In this document: in pieces, positions 1 to 7,298 of the stretch
Numbering within the stretch: the first letter of the stretch is position 1
How the letters are laid out: the number at the start of each line of letters is the position of its first letter
DNA from: Gammaproteobacteria bacterium RBG_16_37_9
Lineage (GTDB): Bacteria; Pseudomonadota; Gammaproteobacteria; UBA9339
Assembly: GCA_001801345.1 (NCBI GenBank)
Contig: MGXJ01000032.1
Coordinates: forward strand, 1 to 15,930
Direction of reading: 5' to 3'
DNA length: 15,930 bases
Translations under genes and position numbers: made by a program
The notes under the pieces: model-generated
Told to the model about the DNA's origin: nothing
What the model saw: only the letters and a program-made list of their open reading frames with translations
Databases searched by the model: none

Positions 1-64
1 CATAAAATTCATTCATGGCATTTATCTTTTGCAACTGCCGGCAGCTTTCGTTAAAATGCAACCC

Positions 65-730
65 ATGCAAAAATTTATGATTGCTCCTTCAATTTTATCT
101 GCTGACTTTGCGCGCCTCGGTGAAGAGGTTGATGCGGTATTAAAAGCTGATGCTGATATTATCCATTTTGATGTTATGGATAATCACTACGTGCCAAATT
201 TAACTTTCGGCCCGATGATATGTGAAGCACTGCGTAAATATGGAATCAAAGCTCCGATAGATGTCCATCTAATGACCAAACCAGTAGATAATTTAATTAT
301 TGAATTTGCAAAAGCTGGTGCAACATACATTACATTTCACCCCGAAGCATCTTTGCACGTCGATCGCAGCTTACAATTAATTCGTAATCATGGCTGCAAA
401 GCCGGATTAGCATTAAACCCTGCAACATCGATTAATCACTTAGAATATATCTGGGAAAAACTCGATTTAATTTTACTAATGTCAGTAAACCCTGGTTTTG
501 GCGGGCAAAAATTCATCCCGTCGGTTTTACATAAAATCAGCGAGGTGCGAAATTTAATTAATAATAACTACACCCCACTAATTGAAGTAGATGGCGGTAT
601 AAATCTTGATAACCTTGAAAAAATTGCCGCAGCTGGTGCCGATATATTTGTAATGGGTTCAGCAATTTTTAATCATCCGGGTAAATATAAAGATATTATT
701 ACTAATGCAAGAAAAATTTTGCGTAAATAA
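65..730 (+). CDS. rpe: Ribulose-phosphate 3-epimerase
   Basis: Interconverts ribulose 5-phosphate and xylulose 5-phosphate in the pentose phosphate pathway, in the cytosol. The 221-residue product is a single TIM barrel very close to E. coli Rpe throughout. Visible signatures are IAPSILSADFARLG near the N-terminus, HFDVMDNHYVPN (metal ligand His34 and catalytic Asp36), DVHLM around residue 68, LLMSVNPGFGGQ (phosphate-binding loop) and EVDGG with the second catalytic Asp. I chose ATG 65 because it gives MQKFMIAPS, matching the family N-terminus. An ATG at 56 and a TTG at 29 are also in frame, and none has a convincing Shine-Dalgarno sequence. A REPIN-like repeat follows the stop by 7 bases and separates it from folD. 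Identification is essentially certain; only the start is open. Confidence 0.96.
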   Translation: MQKFMIAPSILSADFARLGEEVDAVLKADADIIHFDVMDNHYVPNLTFGPMICEALRKYGIKAPIDVHLMTKPVDNLIIEFAKAGATYITFHPEASLHVDRSLQLIRNHGCKAGLALNPATSINHLEYIWEKLDLILLMSVNPGFGGQKFIPSVLHKISEVRNLINNNYTPLIEVDGGINLDNLEKIAAAGADIFVMGSAIFNHPGKYKDIITNARKILRK

Positions 731-737
731 AACACGA

Positions 738-809
738 GGTAGCCGCAGGCTTTAGCCTGCGCTGCCAGAAAACGCAGACTAAAGTCTGCGGCTACCACTT
801 GCGGCTACC
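738..809. repeat. Family A REPIN-like double hairpin, copy A1
   Basis: A 59-bp unit (738-796) runs from GGTAGCCGCAGGC to TGCGGCTACC. It holds two hairpins: CGCAGGC-TTTA-GCCTGCG (744-761) and the inverted CGCAGAC-TAAA-GTCTGCG, joined by a short A-rich linker. Both outer ends are GTAG followed by a hairpin in inverted orientation, the layout of REP doublets (REPINs) moved by RAYT (IS200/IS605-like) proteins. A 13-base tail to 809 repeats TGCGGCTACC. It lies in the rpe-folD gap. The repeat is plain in the sequence; REPIN identity is inference. Confidence 0.85.
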
Positions 810-860
810 TTCTTCTACAACTGTCGTTTTTAAAATAAATTAAATTAGCAAAGGGTACAT

Positions 861-1721
861 ATGTCTGCAAAAATAATAGATGGCGTTGCAATAGCACAAA
901 AATTACAACAAGAGATCGCATCTCAAATTAAAGACCTCACATCTAAAGGCTTACGGGCACCAGGACTTGCGGTAATAATTGTAGGAGAAAATGCCGCATC
1001 AAAAATCTATGTCAACAAAAAACGTAAAATGTGCCTAGAATTAGGCATCATTTCTAAGGATTACAATCTTCCAGATAATCTCGCTGAATCTGAACTTCTA
1101 AAATTAATTGCTGACCTAAATAAAGACTACACAATTGATGGCATCTTAGTGCAATTACCACTACCAAAGCACATAGATAGCAATAAAATATTAGAATACA
1201 TTCTTCCAGATAAAGATGTTGATGGCTTTAACCCATATAATATTGGCAAACTTTCGCTTGGCAGATCAGCTCTACGACCTTGCACTCCAAAAGGTATTTT
1301 AACTTTATTGCAATCTACCGGCGTCGATTTAAAAGGGATGAACGCAGTTGTAATTGGTGCTTCAAACATTGTCGGCAAACCAATGGCAATGGAATTAATT
1401 AACGCTCGCTCGACTGTCACAGTTTGTCGCAGCACTACCCGCGACTTGCCTGCAATTGCAAGGCAAGCTGATATTGTTATAGCAGCTACTGGTGTAGCAG
1501 AAATGGTTAAAGGTGACTGGATCAAACAAGGCGCGATTGTGATTGATGTTGGCATCAATAGATTGCCCAATGGTGAATTGGTAGGTGATGTCGATTTTGA
1601 ACAAGCCAAAGAAGTGGCTGGATGGATTACTCCAGTGCCAGGTGGAGTTGGGCCAATGACTGTAGCAACACTAATGGAAAACACACTCTATGCCGCAACG
1701 GTTTTGCATAGTTTGGTTTAG
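861..1721 (+). CDS. folD: Bifunctional methylene-THF dehydrogenase/cyclohydrolase FolD
   Basis: Oxidises 5,10-methylene-tetrahydrofolate to methenyl-THF with NADP and hydrolyses that to 10-formyl-THF, supplying one-carbon units for purines and initiator formyl-Met. At 286 residues it is close to E. coli FolD (288). The catalytic pieces have the E. coli numbering: Tyr50 and Lys54 in YVNKKRK, Gln98 in DGILVQLPLP, Asp121 in DKDVDGFN. The Rossmann loop VVIGASNIVGKP lies at about 163-174 and the signature PVPGGVGPMTVATL near the C-terminus. AAGGG seven bases before ATG 861 supports the start. It is convergent with ctpA, and its stop touches an inverted repeat (GGATGACT 1722-1729 / AGTCATCC 1762-1769). 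Nothing is missing or unusual. Confidence 0.97.
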   Translation: MSAKIIDGVAIAQKLQQEIASQIKDLTSKGLRAPGLAVIIVGENAASKIYVNKKRKMCLELGIISKDYNLPDNLAESELLKLIADLNKDYTIDGILVQLPLPKHIDSNKILEYILPDKDVDGFNPYNIGKLSLGRSALRPCTPKGILTLLQSTGVDLKGMNAVVIGASNIVGKPMAMELINARSTVTVCRSTTRDLPAIARQADIVIAATGVAEMVKGDWIKQGAIVIDVGINRLPNGELVGDVDFEQAKEVAGWITPVPGGVGPMTVATLMENTLYAATVLHSLV

Positions 1722-1769
1722 GGATGACTCGGCCTAGCGAATTGTCAACGATCCCTCTATCAGTCATCC
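1722..1769. repeat. Inverted repeat between convergent folD and ctpA
   Basis: GGATGACT at 1722-1729 pairs with AGTCATCC at 1762-1769. The arms resemble the outer arms of the family B repeat (GAGGATGACA / TGTCATCCTC), so this may be a decayed copy. The right arm supplies the last codons of ctpA (GAT GAC TGA). There is no T-run, so a terminator role is uncertain. Confidence 0.45.
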
Positions 1770-3118
1770 TTATTTCGCATCACATTCTGGCTTTTTAGGA
1801 TATGCAAAGCCTCATACAATTGATAATCTTTATAGGCAATATCAAGCTCTGCTTTTGATTGTTTTTGTTGTTTGTCAGAAACATCAGAATCAGAACTACT
1901 ATCATTAACATCATTACTGTTTTGAATATGATCAATTAATGCAGACTCGTCAACACGTGGGATCTCTTGATCATCCTGATCTTTGCGAGAAAGTATGATG
2001 TTCTCCACATTAATATCCGGCTCAATTCCTTTAGCCTGAATCAAACGACCAAGCGGGGTGTAATAAAGAGCGGTTGTCAACTTGATAGCACTGGTTCTAT
2101 CAATAGGTATTAGAGTTTGAACAGAACCCTTACCGAAACTGCGCGTTCCAACAACAATAGCACGTTTATGATCTTGTAAAGCACCCGCAACAATCTCTGA
2201 TGCCGAAGCAGAGCCATCATTTATTAAAACTACGATCGGAACATTAGGTAATATTTCTCCCAAAGTAGCCTTAGCCGTCATTTCTTCATCACTCTGACCC
2301 TTGGTATAAACGATTAAATCGTTATTTTTGAGTTTTTTCGCATCAAGAAAATCGTCGGCTACCTGCACCGCAGATTCAACTAATCCACCAGGATTGCTAC
2401 GCATATCTAAAATCAATCCCTTTAAACCGGTTTTTGATGCTTTTTGTAAGCGTTTAATGGCAAGCACCATATCCCTTTCTGTTGGTTCTTGAAACCAGGC
2501 CAGCCTAACATACCCGTAACCGGACTCGAGCATGCGTGCTTTTACAGTTCTAATCTTAATTATTTCGCGGCGTAAATTAAACACTAAAGGCTTATTTTCG
2601 TTTTTACGTATAATAGTTAAATTTAACTTACTGCCCTTTGGACCACGCATCATGTTAACCGCATCTCTCAAAGACATATCGCGCACAAGTTTATTGTTAA
2701 TTTGCACAATATAATCACCAGCCTTGATACCAGCCTTATAAGCCGGAGTATCATCAAGAGGGCTTACTACTTTGATTGCACCTTGATCTGGATAAACTTC
2801 AACTCCAACTCCACCAAATTTTCCTAAAGTTACCATCTCAAGATCTTTAAGATCATCTATATCCAAATATTCAGAGTGCGGATCAAGCCCAGCAAGCATG
2901 CCGCTAATGGCTCGCTTAAACAAAGTATCATCATCAATTGATTTATAATAATACTTTCTAACATCATCAATAACTGTAGTAAGACGCTGTAAATCTTTTG
3001 AGGACAATGTTACTTCCTCCCCGTTTTTTTTAGATTTATCTGCCCTACCCCAAACAAGAGCACTGCTAAAAATCGTCACACACAATACGATGCCTAATAA
3101 TATTTTTATTTTACGCAT
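1760..3118 (-). CDS. ctpA: Carboxyl-terminal processing protease, S41 family
   Basis: Periplasmic PDZ serine protease of the CtpA/Prc type, 452 residues. The start MRKIKILLGIVLCVTIFSSA is a signal peptide or N-terminal anchor. A helical region (about 40-95) precedes the PDZ domain (about 100-185), and the S41 core spans about 190-370. Catalytic Ser305 lies in GSASASEIVAGAL and Lys330 in FGKGSVQ, 25 residues apart as in E. coli Prc, with Gln334 four residues later. After about 375 comes a hydrophilic Asp/Ser/Gln-rich tail, then a helical end. It lies 95 bp behind gpmI on the same strand with its own candidate promoter. In many gammaproteobacteria envC sits between these two; it is absent here. 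The final Asp-Asp-stop falls in an inverted repeat. The physiological substrate (cell-wall hydrolases or lipoproteins) is not deducible. Confidence 0.93.
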   Translation of the reverse strand: MRKIKILLGIVLCVTIFSSALVWGRADKSKKNGEEVTLSSKDLQRLTTVIDDVRKYYYKSIDDDTLFKRAISGMLAGLDPHSEYLDIDDLKDLEMVTLGKFGGVGVEVYPDQGAIKVVSPLDDTPAYKAGIKAGDYIVQINNKLVRDMSLRDAVNMMRGPKGSKLNLTIIRKNENKPLVFNLRREIIKIRTVKARMLESGYGYVRLAWFQEPTERDMVLAIKRLQKASKTGLKGLILDMRSNPGGLVESAVQVADDFLDAKKLKNNDLIVYTKGQSDEEMTAKATLGEILPNVPIVVLINDGSASASEIVAGALQDHKRAIVVGTRSFGKGSVQTLIPIDRTSAIKLTTALYYTPLGRLIQAKGIEPDINVENIILSRKDQDDQEIPRVDESALIDHIQNSNDVNDSSSDSDVSDKQQKQSKAELDIAYKDYQLYEALHILKSQNVMRNKDD

Positions 3119-3175
3119 AGAGTTATCCCAAATTTATAATTTTCTAACATCATTTCTTTGGATCATAATTTTATT

Positions 3176-3204
3176 ATTATAGCTAATCCTAAAATAAAGT
3201 TCAG
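3176..3204 (-). promoter_or_regulatory. Candidate sigma-70 promoter for ctpA
   Basis: Read on the minus strand there is a perfect -10 TATAAT (3176-3181), a 17-base spacer and a weak -35 CTGAAC (3199-3204). It sits 57 bp before the ctpA start, inside the gpmI-ctpA gap, so ctpA may be transcribed both from gpmI and independently. The -35 matches only three of six positions. Confidence 0.45.
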
Positions 3205-3213
3205 GTTTTTCAT

Positions 3214-4764
3214 TTACTTTAATTTAACCATTATTTCGCCAATCATTTCCTTTGGTGGCTCAATTCCCATAAGGTATAACAATGTTGGAGCAATATCTAT
3301 GAGCTTCCCTTCATTTTTAGTGATAACTGCCGGGCGACCAACGTAAATAAATGGTACTAAATCACTCGTATGAGCAGTGTGGGGCTGTTTTGTTATAGGA
3401 TCAATCATTTTTTCAGCATTGCCATGATCAGCAATAATCACTATTTCTCCACCAATTTCATGTAAAACTTCAACTATGCGTCCAATACAAGAATCAACTA
3501 TTTCAATTGCTTTTACAGTCGCATCAAAATTACCCGTATGACCTAGCATATCAGGATTAGCATAATTACAAATTATCACATCATATTTTTGTGCATGCAG
3601 CACTTCGAGTAATTTCTCTGTAACCTCAAGCACGCTCATCTCTGGCTTAAGATCGTAAGTAGCAACTTTAGGTGATGGCACCAAAATACGATCTTCTTTT
3701 GCAAAAGGCTGTTCTCTACCGCCATTAACAAAATAAGTAACATGTGCATATTTTTCAGTTTCAGCAATTCTTAGTTGCGTAAGATCATTATTTGCTACCA
3801 CTTCACCAAAAGTATTAGTTAAATCTTCTGTAGGATAAGCCACTTGCACCTTTAAATCAGCAGCATACTCCGTCATCGTTACGTATGCAGTAAGCTTCGG
3901 GATAAATTCTCGCTTAAAACCACTAAACTCTGGATCAGTAAAAGCGTAACTTATTTCGCGACCACGATCAGAACGAAAATTCATAAAAACAATTGCATCG
4001 CCATCTTTAATAGTAACTGGTTTTTCGTTTTCTTGATGAACAGCGGTTGGTTTCACAAATTCGTCAGTTTCACCCCTGGCATATGCATTTTCTAAAGCCA
4101 CCGCAGCATCAGTAGCATGATACTCAGTTTTTCCTAGAGTAAATAAATCATAAGCGGCTTGCACCCTATCCCAACGTTTGTCACGATCCATTACATAATA
4201 TCTACCGCCTATCGACACGATCTGACCACAACCCAACTCTTGCATTTTGTTTTTCATGGATTGAATTGGGCCTAAAGCAGATTTTGGTGGAGTATCACGC
4301 CCATCAAGAAAAGCGTGAACATAAATATTTTTTAATCCTCTTTTGGCTGCTAACTCAACCATCGCTTCAATATGAGTATTGCGGCTATGCACACCACCAT
4401 TAGAAAGCAATCCAAAAATGTGTAAACCGCCCTGTATGGCTTTGACATCATCGACAGTTTTGTCCAAAACTGGATTTTTAAAAAACTCTCCAGTTTCGAT
4501 TACAAGATCGATCTTAGTAAGATCTTGTAATACTGGACACCCCGCTCCTATGTGTAAATGACCAACTTCAGAGTTTCCCATCTGACCTCGTGGTAAACCA
4601 ACATCTAAACCTGAAGCTGAAAGTAGCGCATGAGGACATTCTTGCCATAACCGATCAAAATTCGGCTTATTTGAAGCAGTAATTGCATTACCAAAACTGT
4701 CTTCGCTATACCCCCAACCATCAAGAATTAAAAGCATAATTGGGCGATGTGTTAGCTTAGTCAT
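3214..4764 (-). CDS. gpmI: 2,3-bisphosphoglycerate-independent phosphoglycerate mutase
   Basis: Interconverts 3- and 2-phosphoglycerate in glycolysis and gluconeogenesis using two metal ions and a phosphoserine intermediate. The 516 residues match the E. coli length (514). The phosphatase domain carries LILDGWGYS with Asp15, the nucleophile Ser65 in GQMGNSEVGH, NPDMLGHTG (Asp405, His409), ADHGNAEKM (Asp446, His447) and His465 in TAHTSD. The inserted phosphotransferase domain (about 80-300) has HAFLDGRDTPP, GRYYVMDRDKRWDR and MNFRSDRGREI. All expected ligands are present. It is divergent from the rhodanese gene with 153 bp between them, and is followed by ctpA on the same strand. Identification is certain. 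Confidence 0.97.
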   Translation of the reverse strand: MTKLTHRPIMLLILDGWGYSEDSFGNAITASNKPNFDRLWQECPHALLSASGLDVGLPRGQMGNSEVGHLHIGAGCPVLQDLTKIDLVIETGEFFKNPVLDKTVDDVKAIQGGLHIFGLLSNGGVHSRNTHIEAMVELAAKRGLKNIYVHAFLDGRDTPPKSALGPIQSMKNKMQELGCGQIVSIGGRYYVMDRDKRWDRVQAAYDLFTLGKTEYHATDAAVALENAYARGETDEFVKPTAVHQENEKPVTIKDGDAIVFMNFRSDRGREISYAFTDPEFSGFKREFIPKLTAYVTMTEYAADLKVQVAYPTEDLTNTFGEVVANNDLTQLRIAETEKYAHVTYFVNGGREQPFAKEDRILVPSPKVATYDLKPEMSVLEVTEKLLEVLHAQKYDVIICNYANPDMLGHTGNFDATVKAIEIVDSCIGRIVEVLHEIGGEIVIIADHGNAEKMIDPITKQPHTAHTSDLVPFIYVGRPAVITKNEGKLIDIAPTLLYLMGIEPPKEMIGEIMVKLK

Positions 4765-4853
4765 GATTCATTCCTAGATTTAAATTTATGTGCCGTTATT
4801 GTAGCCTTAATACTGACAAAATAAAGTTTTTTTTACTTAGCTAAGATATCCTC

Positions 4854-4882
4854 TTAACGTAGAGAGAATAATCATATATACT
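4854..4882 (+). promoter_or_regulatory. Candidate promoter for the rhodanese-secB pair
   Basis: TTAACG (4854-4859) and TATACT (4877-4882) are separated by 17 bases, matching four of six and five of six sigma-70 consensus positions. The predicted start of transcription is about 30 bases before the rhodanese ATG at 4918. No competing signal of similar quality was found on this strand in the gap. Confidence 0.4.
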
Positions 4883-4917
4883 TCCCCTCACTAAAAATTA
4901 CTCAACAAAAAACATTT

Positions 4918-5346
4918 ATGATAAAACAAATTCTACAATTCATCCAAAATCATTGGATGCTATGCTCAGCTGGCGCAGTCGTATTAGCATTACTAATTTT
5001 TGAAGAATTAAAAAGTAAGTTAAGTGGAACGCCAATGATCTCGGCACAAGCTGTTGCTTTATTACTTAATCGAGAAAACACACTAGTGATAGACTTACGC
5101 AATCAAAAAGCATTTACTAGTGGTCACATTCTTGGAGCAATCAACATCGCTCGTGCAGATATTGAGCATAATCTAAAAAAACTTGAATCTCATAAAAACA
5201 AAACATTGATTTTGGTAGATGATAACGATTCGAATGCACTTGCAATTGTAACCAAATTACAAGCTCAAGGTTTTGCCAAAATTCAGGTTTTGGCCGGCGG
5301 CCTACCTTCTTGGAAAGATGCGCAATTACCTTTAAATAAACTTTAA
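4918..5346 (+). CDS. Membrane-anchored rhodanese-fold protein (YibN-like), catalytic Cys absent
   Basis: A 142-residue protein with one N-terminal membrane segment (about 14-28) and a rhodanese-like domain (about 38-138): VIDLRNQKAFTSGHILGAINI is the typical first half and VLAGGLPSW the typical end. It corresponds in position and architecture to YibN, which precedes grxC-secB in enterobacteria. The active-site loop after the TLILV strand should begin with the sulfur-carrying Cys, but reads DDNDSNA, with Asp101 in its place. The only cysteine (Cys16) lies in the membrane segment. It is therefore probably not a sulfurtransferase and may act as a scaffold or binding domain. It lacks a clear Shine-Dalgarno sequence. 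secB follows after 25 bp, likely in the same transcript; grxC is missing between them. Fold assignment is firm, function unknown. Confidence 0.85.
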   Translation: MIKQILQFIQNHWMLCSAGAVVLALLIFEELKSKLSGTPMISAQAVALLLNRENTLVIDLRNQKAFTSGHILGAINIARADIEHNLKKLESHKNKTLILVDDNDSNALAIVTKLQAQGFAKIQVLAGGLPSWKDAQLPLNKL

Positions 5347-5371
5347 TGTTTTATTATCATTAGGAGAACAT

Positions 5372-5842
5372 ATGTCTGAAAAACACGAAGAAATAGTAGC
5401 ATCTCAATCTGAACTGCAACATGAATTTAACATTCAACGCATCTACACTAAAGATATCTCATACGAGGCTCCTAGCGCTCCAGATATATTTCATATTGAA
5501 TGGTCGCCGCAGGTTGATTTGAACCTACACACAGACTCTAAAAAACTATCTGAAGATACTTACGAAGTAATATTACAAATTACAGTTACCGTTAAACTCA
5601 AAGATAAAACAGCTTTCTTAGTAGAGATTAAACAAGCGGGCATATTTACTTTAAAAAATTTTACAACAGACCAAATTGATCCTATGCTCGGCAGTTTTTG
5701 CCCAAATATTTTATTCCCATATGCACGTGAGCTGATATCAGAAACTGTCTGCCGCGGTAGTTTTCCTCCGCTATATTTAGCGCCGATTAATTTCGATGCT
5801 TTTTATCACGAGCAGCTTCAGCAAAGGAAAAATGCTAGTTAG
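5372..5842 (+). CDS. secB: Protein-export chaperone SecB
   Basis: Cytosolic tetrameric chaperone that keeps preproteins unfolded and hands them to SecA for export. At 156 residues it equals the E. coli length. Family signatures include FNIQRIYTKDISYEAPSAPDIF near the N-terminus, the YEV-LQITVTVKLKDKTAFLVEIKQAG beta-strand region, and the C-terminal FCPNILFPYARELISETVCRGSFPPLYLAPINFDA stretch (shown here only as landmarks). AGGAG five bases before ATG 5372 gives a strong start. It lies 25 bp downstream of the rhodanese-like gene. A cluster of three family B palindromes begins 9 bp after its stop, separating it from convergent rpoH. Identification is certain. Confidence 0.96.
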   Translation: MSEKHEEIVASQSELQHEFNIQRIYTKDISYEAPSAPDIFHIEWSPQVDLNLHTDSKKLSEDTYEVILQITVTVKLKDKTAFLVEIKQAGIFTLKNFTTDQIDPMLGSFCPNILFPYARELISETVCRGSFPPLYLAPINFDAFYHEQLQQRKNAS

Positions 5843-5851
5843 AAAATATGA

Positions 5852-5989
5852 AGATCCTCGGGTCAAGCCCGAGGATGACAAATAAATAGAGCACGAGAGC
5901 TTGCCCTCGTGCTCGACACGAGGGATGACAGATAAAATGTTCAAGGATGGCACTCTTTTGTCTTCCTCGGATTAAACTCTAGGATGACA
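5852..5989. repeat. Cluster of three family B palindromic repeats
   Basis: Three hairpin units fill the secB-rpoH gap. (1) 5852-5880: ATCCTCGGG, loop, CCCGAGGAT, then GACA. (2) 5891-5930: CCCTCGTG (5904-5911), loop CTCGA, CACGAGGG (5917-5924), then ATGACA; an overlapping alternative GCACGAG/CTCGTGC stem also exists. (3) 5964-5989: a degenerate TCCTCGG...CTAGGATGACA unit whose right arm enters the rpoH 3' end. A fragment AAGGATGGCACTC (5943-5955) matches the tail of the copy at 13464. The arms differ between units but remain self-complementary. Unit 1 is identical over 29 bp to the one at 7842-7870. Confidence 0.85.
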
Positions 5990-6857
5990 ACTCCTTCTTC
6001 AATTTCTTTATCACGCCTTCTTCAATCTGCCGCACTCGTTCTGCCGAAATATTATATTTTGCTGCTAATTCATGCAGAGTTGCTTTGCTTTCCTTAAGCC
6101 AACGCGCTTCTAAAATTTCACGACTGCGCTGGTCTAATTTAGCTAAAACTTCAGCCAAACGCTCAGTTTTGATACTATTGAATTCTAGGTCTGCAAGCTC
6201 ATCTACAGGATTTTGAGTATCAGCTTCTAAATAACACCCTGGGTTAAGCCGACCATCCTCAACTTCATCATCATTGTGACAATCAAAAGCAACATCATAG
6301 CTATTCATTCTTGCCTCCATGGCACGAACTTCCTTAGGTTCAACTTTTAATTCCTGGGCAATATGCGATATCTCTTCGTTACTAAACCAATTTAATTTCT
6401 TGGTGGCGCGACGTAGATTAAAAAATAATTTTCGTTGCGCTTTTGTGGTAGCAATTTTTACAATCCGCCAATTACGCAAAACAAATTCATGAATTTCAGC
6501 TTTAATCCAATGAACTGCAAATGATACCAACCGCACTCCCATCTTAGGATCGAATCGTTTAACCGCTTTCATTAAACCGATACTACCTTCTTGAATTAAA
6601 TCAGCTTTAGACAAGCCATAACCAAGATAGTTCTTAGCAACATGAACCACAAAACGAAGATGAGATAAAACCAATTGACGCGCGGCATCTATATCACCAT
6701 CGCGGTGAAATCTGGTAGCCAACTCTAACTCTTCAGTAGCAGTAAGAATTGGAATTTGATTGACCCAATAAATATACGCATCTATACTCCCTACCGACGG
6801 CGCAATGGCGAGTGTTTTAGAGTTATAATTTATGTTATTTAATGTTGTTTTTTTCAT
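5979..6857 (-). CDS. rpoH: RNA polymerase heat-shock sigma factor sigma-32
   Basis: Directs RNA polymerase to heat-shock promoters (chaperones, ATP-dependent proteases). At 292 residues it is slightly longer than E. coli RpoH (284). Region 2 (about 63-133) includes LSHLRFVVHVAKNYLGYGL, DLIQEGSIGLMKAVKRFDP and RLVSFAVHWIKAEIHEFVL. The diagnostic RpoH box QRKLFFNLR lies at 141-149, and the region 4 helix-turn-helix at about 261-283 (LHELAAKYNISAERVRQIEE). GGTGA upstream supports the start. A CIRCE-type operator ends 29 bp before the start, suggesting HrcA control of this sigma factor. The last residues Leu-Ser-Ser-stop are read from TTG TCA TCC TAG, the arm of a family B repeat, so the C-terminus was probably remodelled by it. 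Confidence 0.96.
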   Translation of the reverse strand: MKKTTLNNINYNSKTLAIAPSVGSIDAYIYWVNQIPILTATEELELATRFHRDGDIDAARQLVLSHLRFVVHVAKNYLGYGLSKADLIQEGSIGLMKAVKRFDPKMGVRLVSFAVHWIKAEIHEFVLRNWRIVKIATTKAQRKLFFNLRRATKKLNWFSNEEISHIAQELKVEPKEVRAMEARMNSYDVAFDCHNDDEVEDGRLNPGCYLEADTQNPVDELADLEFNSIKTERLAEVLAKLDQRSREILEARWLKESKATLHELAAKYNISAERVRQIEEGVIKKLKKELSS

Positions 6858-6886
6858 ATATCACCAAAAAACATGACACAACTAGT

Positions 6887-6913
6887 CTAGCACTCTTATG
6901 AGCCAAGTGCTAA
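6887..6913 (-). promoter_or_regulatory. CIRCE-type operator (HrcA site) upstream of rpoH
   Basis: The plus strand reads CTAGCACTC (6887-6895), nine bases, AAGTGCTAA (6905-6913). The CIRCE consensus is TTAGCACTC-N9-GAGTGCTAA, so 16 of 18 arm positions match, one mismatch per arm, with the exact nine-base spacer. It lies in the divergent rpoH-yggU gap, 29 bp before the rpoH ATG and 67 bp before yggU. HrcA binds such sites to repress chaperone genes until heat stress; here it would repress rpoH (inference). HrcA itself is not in this window. Confidence 0.8.
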
Positions 6914-6980
6914 AAAATTTTCTTCCGCCAGATTGCCTCAAATTACACAAGAATAAAAAATAAAATGCTATTAAAATCAA

Positions 6981-7298
6981 ATGAATAAGAAAATAACTGG
7001 GGCCAAATTCTATACTTGGAACAGCAACAACTTGTTGTTGGAAGCACAAATACAAACTAAAGCAAACAAAAATGCCTTCATCGGAGAACACAACAACCGT
7101 CTGAAAATAGCTATCACCGCAGCTCCAACCGATGGCAAAGCAAATGAACATCTAATAAAATTCCTTGCAAAATATTTTGGCGTATCGCAAAACCAAGTAA
7201 AAATCATCAAGGGACTCAGAAGCAAACTTAAATCAATTATGATCTCAAGCCCTAAGAAAAATATAGATAAATTTAGATCTAAACTTAATGGCCGGTAG
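6981..7298 (+). CDS. yggU: DUF167/UPF0235 family protein, YggU-like
   Basis: A 105-residue single-domain protein of the DUF167 family, whose function is not established. The family signature is clear: LKIAITAAPTDGKANEHLIKFLAKYFG at about 41-67 (landmark only; core motif APTDGKAN), followed by VKIIKGLRSKLKSIMI, the usual K-G-xxS-R-x-K strand. The N-terminus is the expected short beta region. It is divergent from rpoH and has no obvious Shine-Dalgarno sequence. The end is unusual: the stop TAG (7296-7298) is formed by the GGTAGCC that begins REPIN copy A2, so the last residues may have been set by insertion of the repeat. The common pairing with yggT is not seen here. Confidence 0.88.
   Translation: MNKKITGAKFYTWNSNNLLLEAQIQTKANKNAFIGEHNNRLKIAITAAPTDGKANEHLIKFLAKYFGVSQNQVKIIKGLRSKLKSIMISSPKKNIDKFRSKLNGR

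Noticed and set aside
1127..1684. 185-codon open frame on the minus strand
   Set aside because: It lies wholly antisense to folD, and the protein has no recognisable features; folD is certain.
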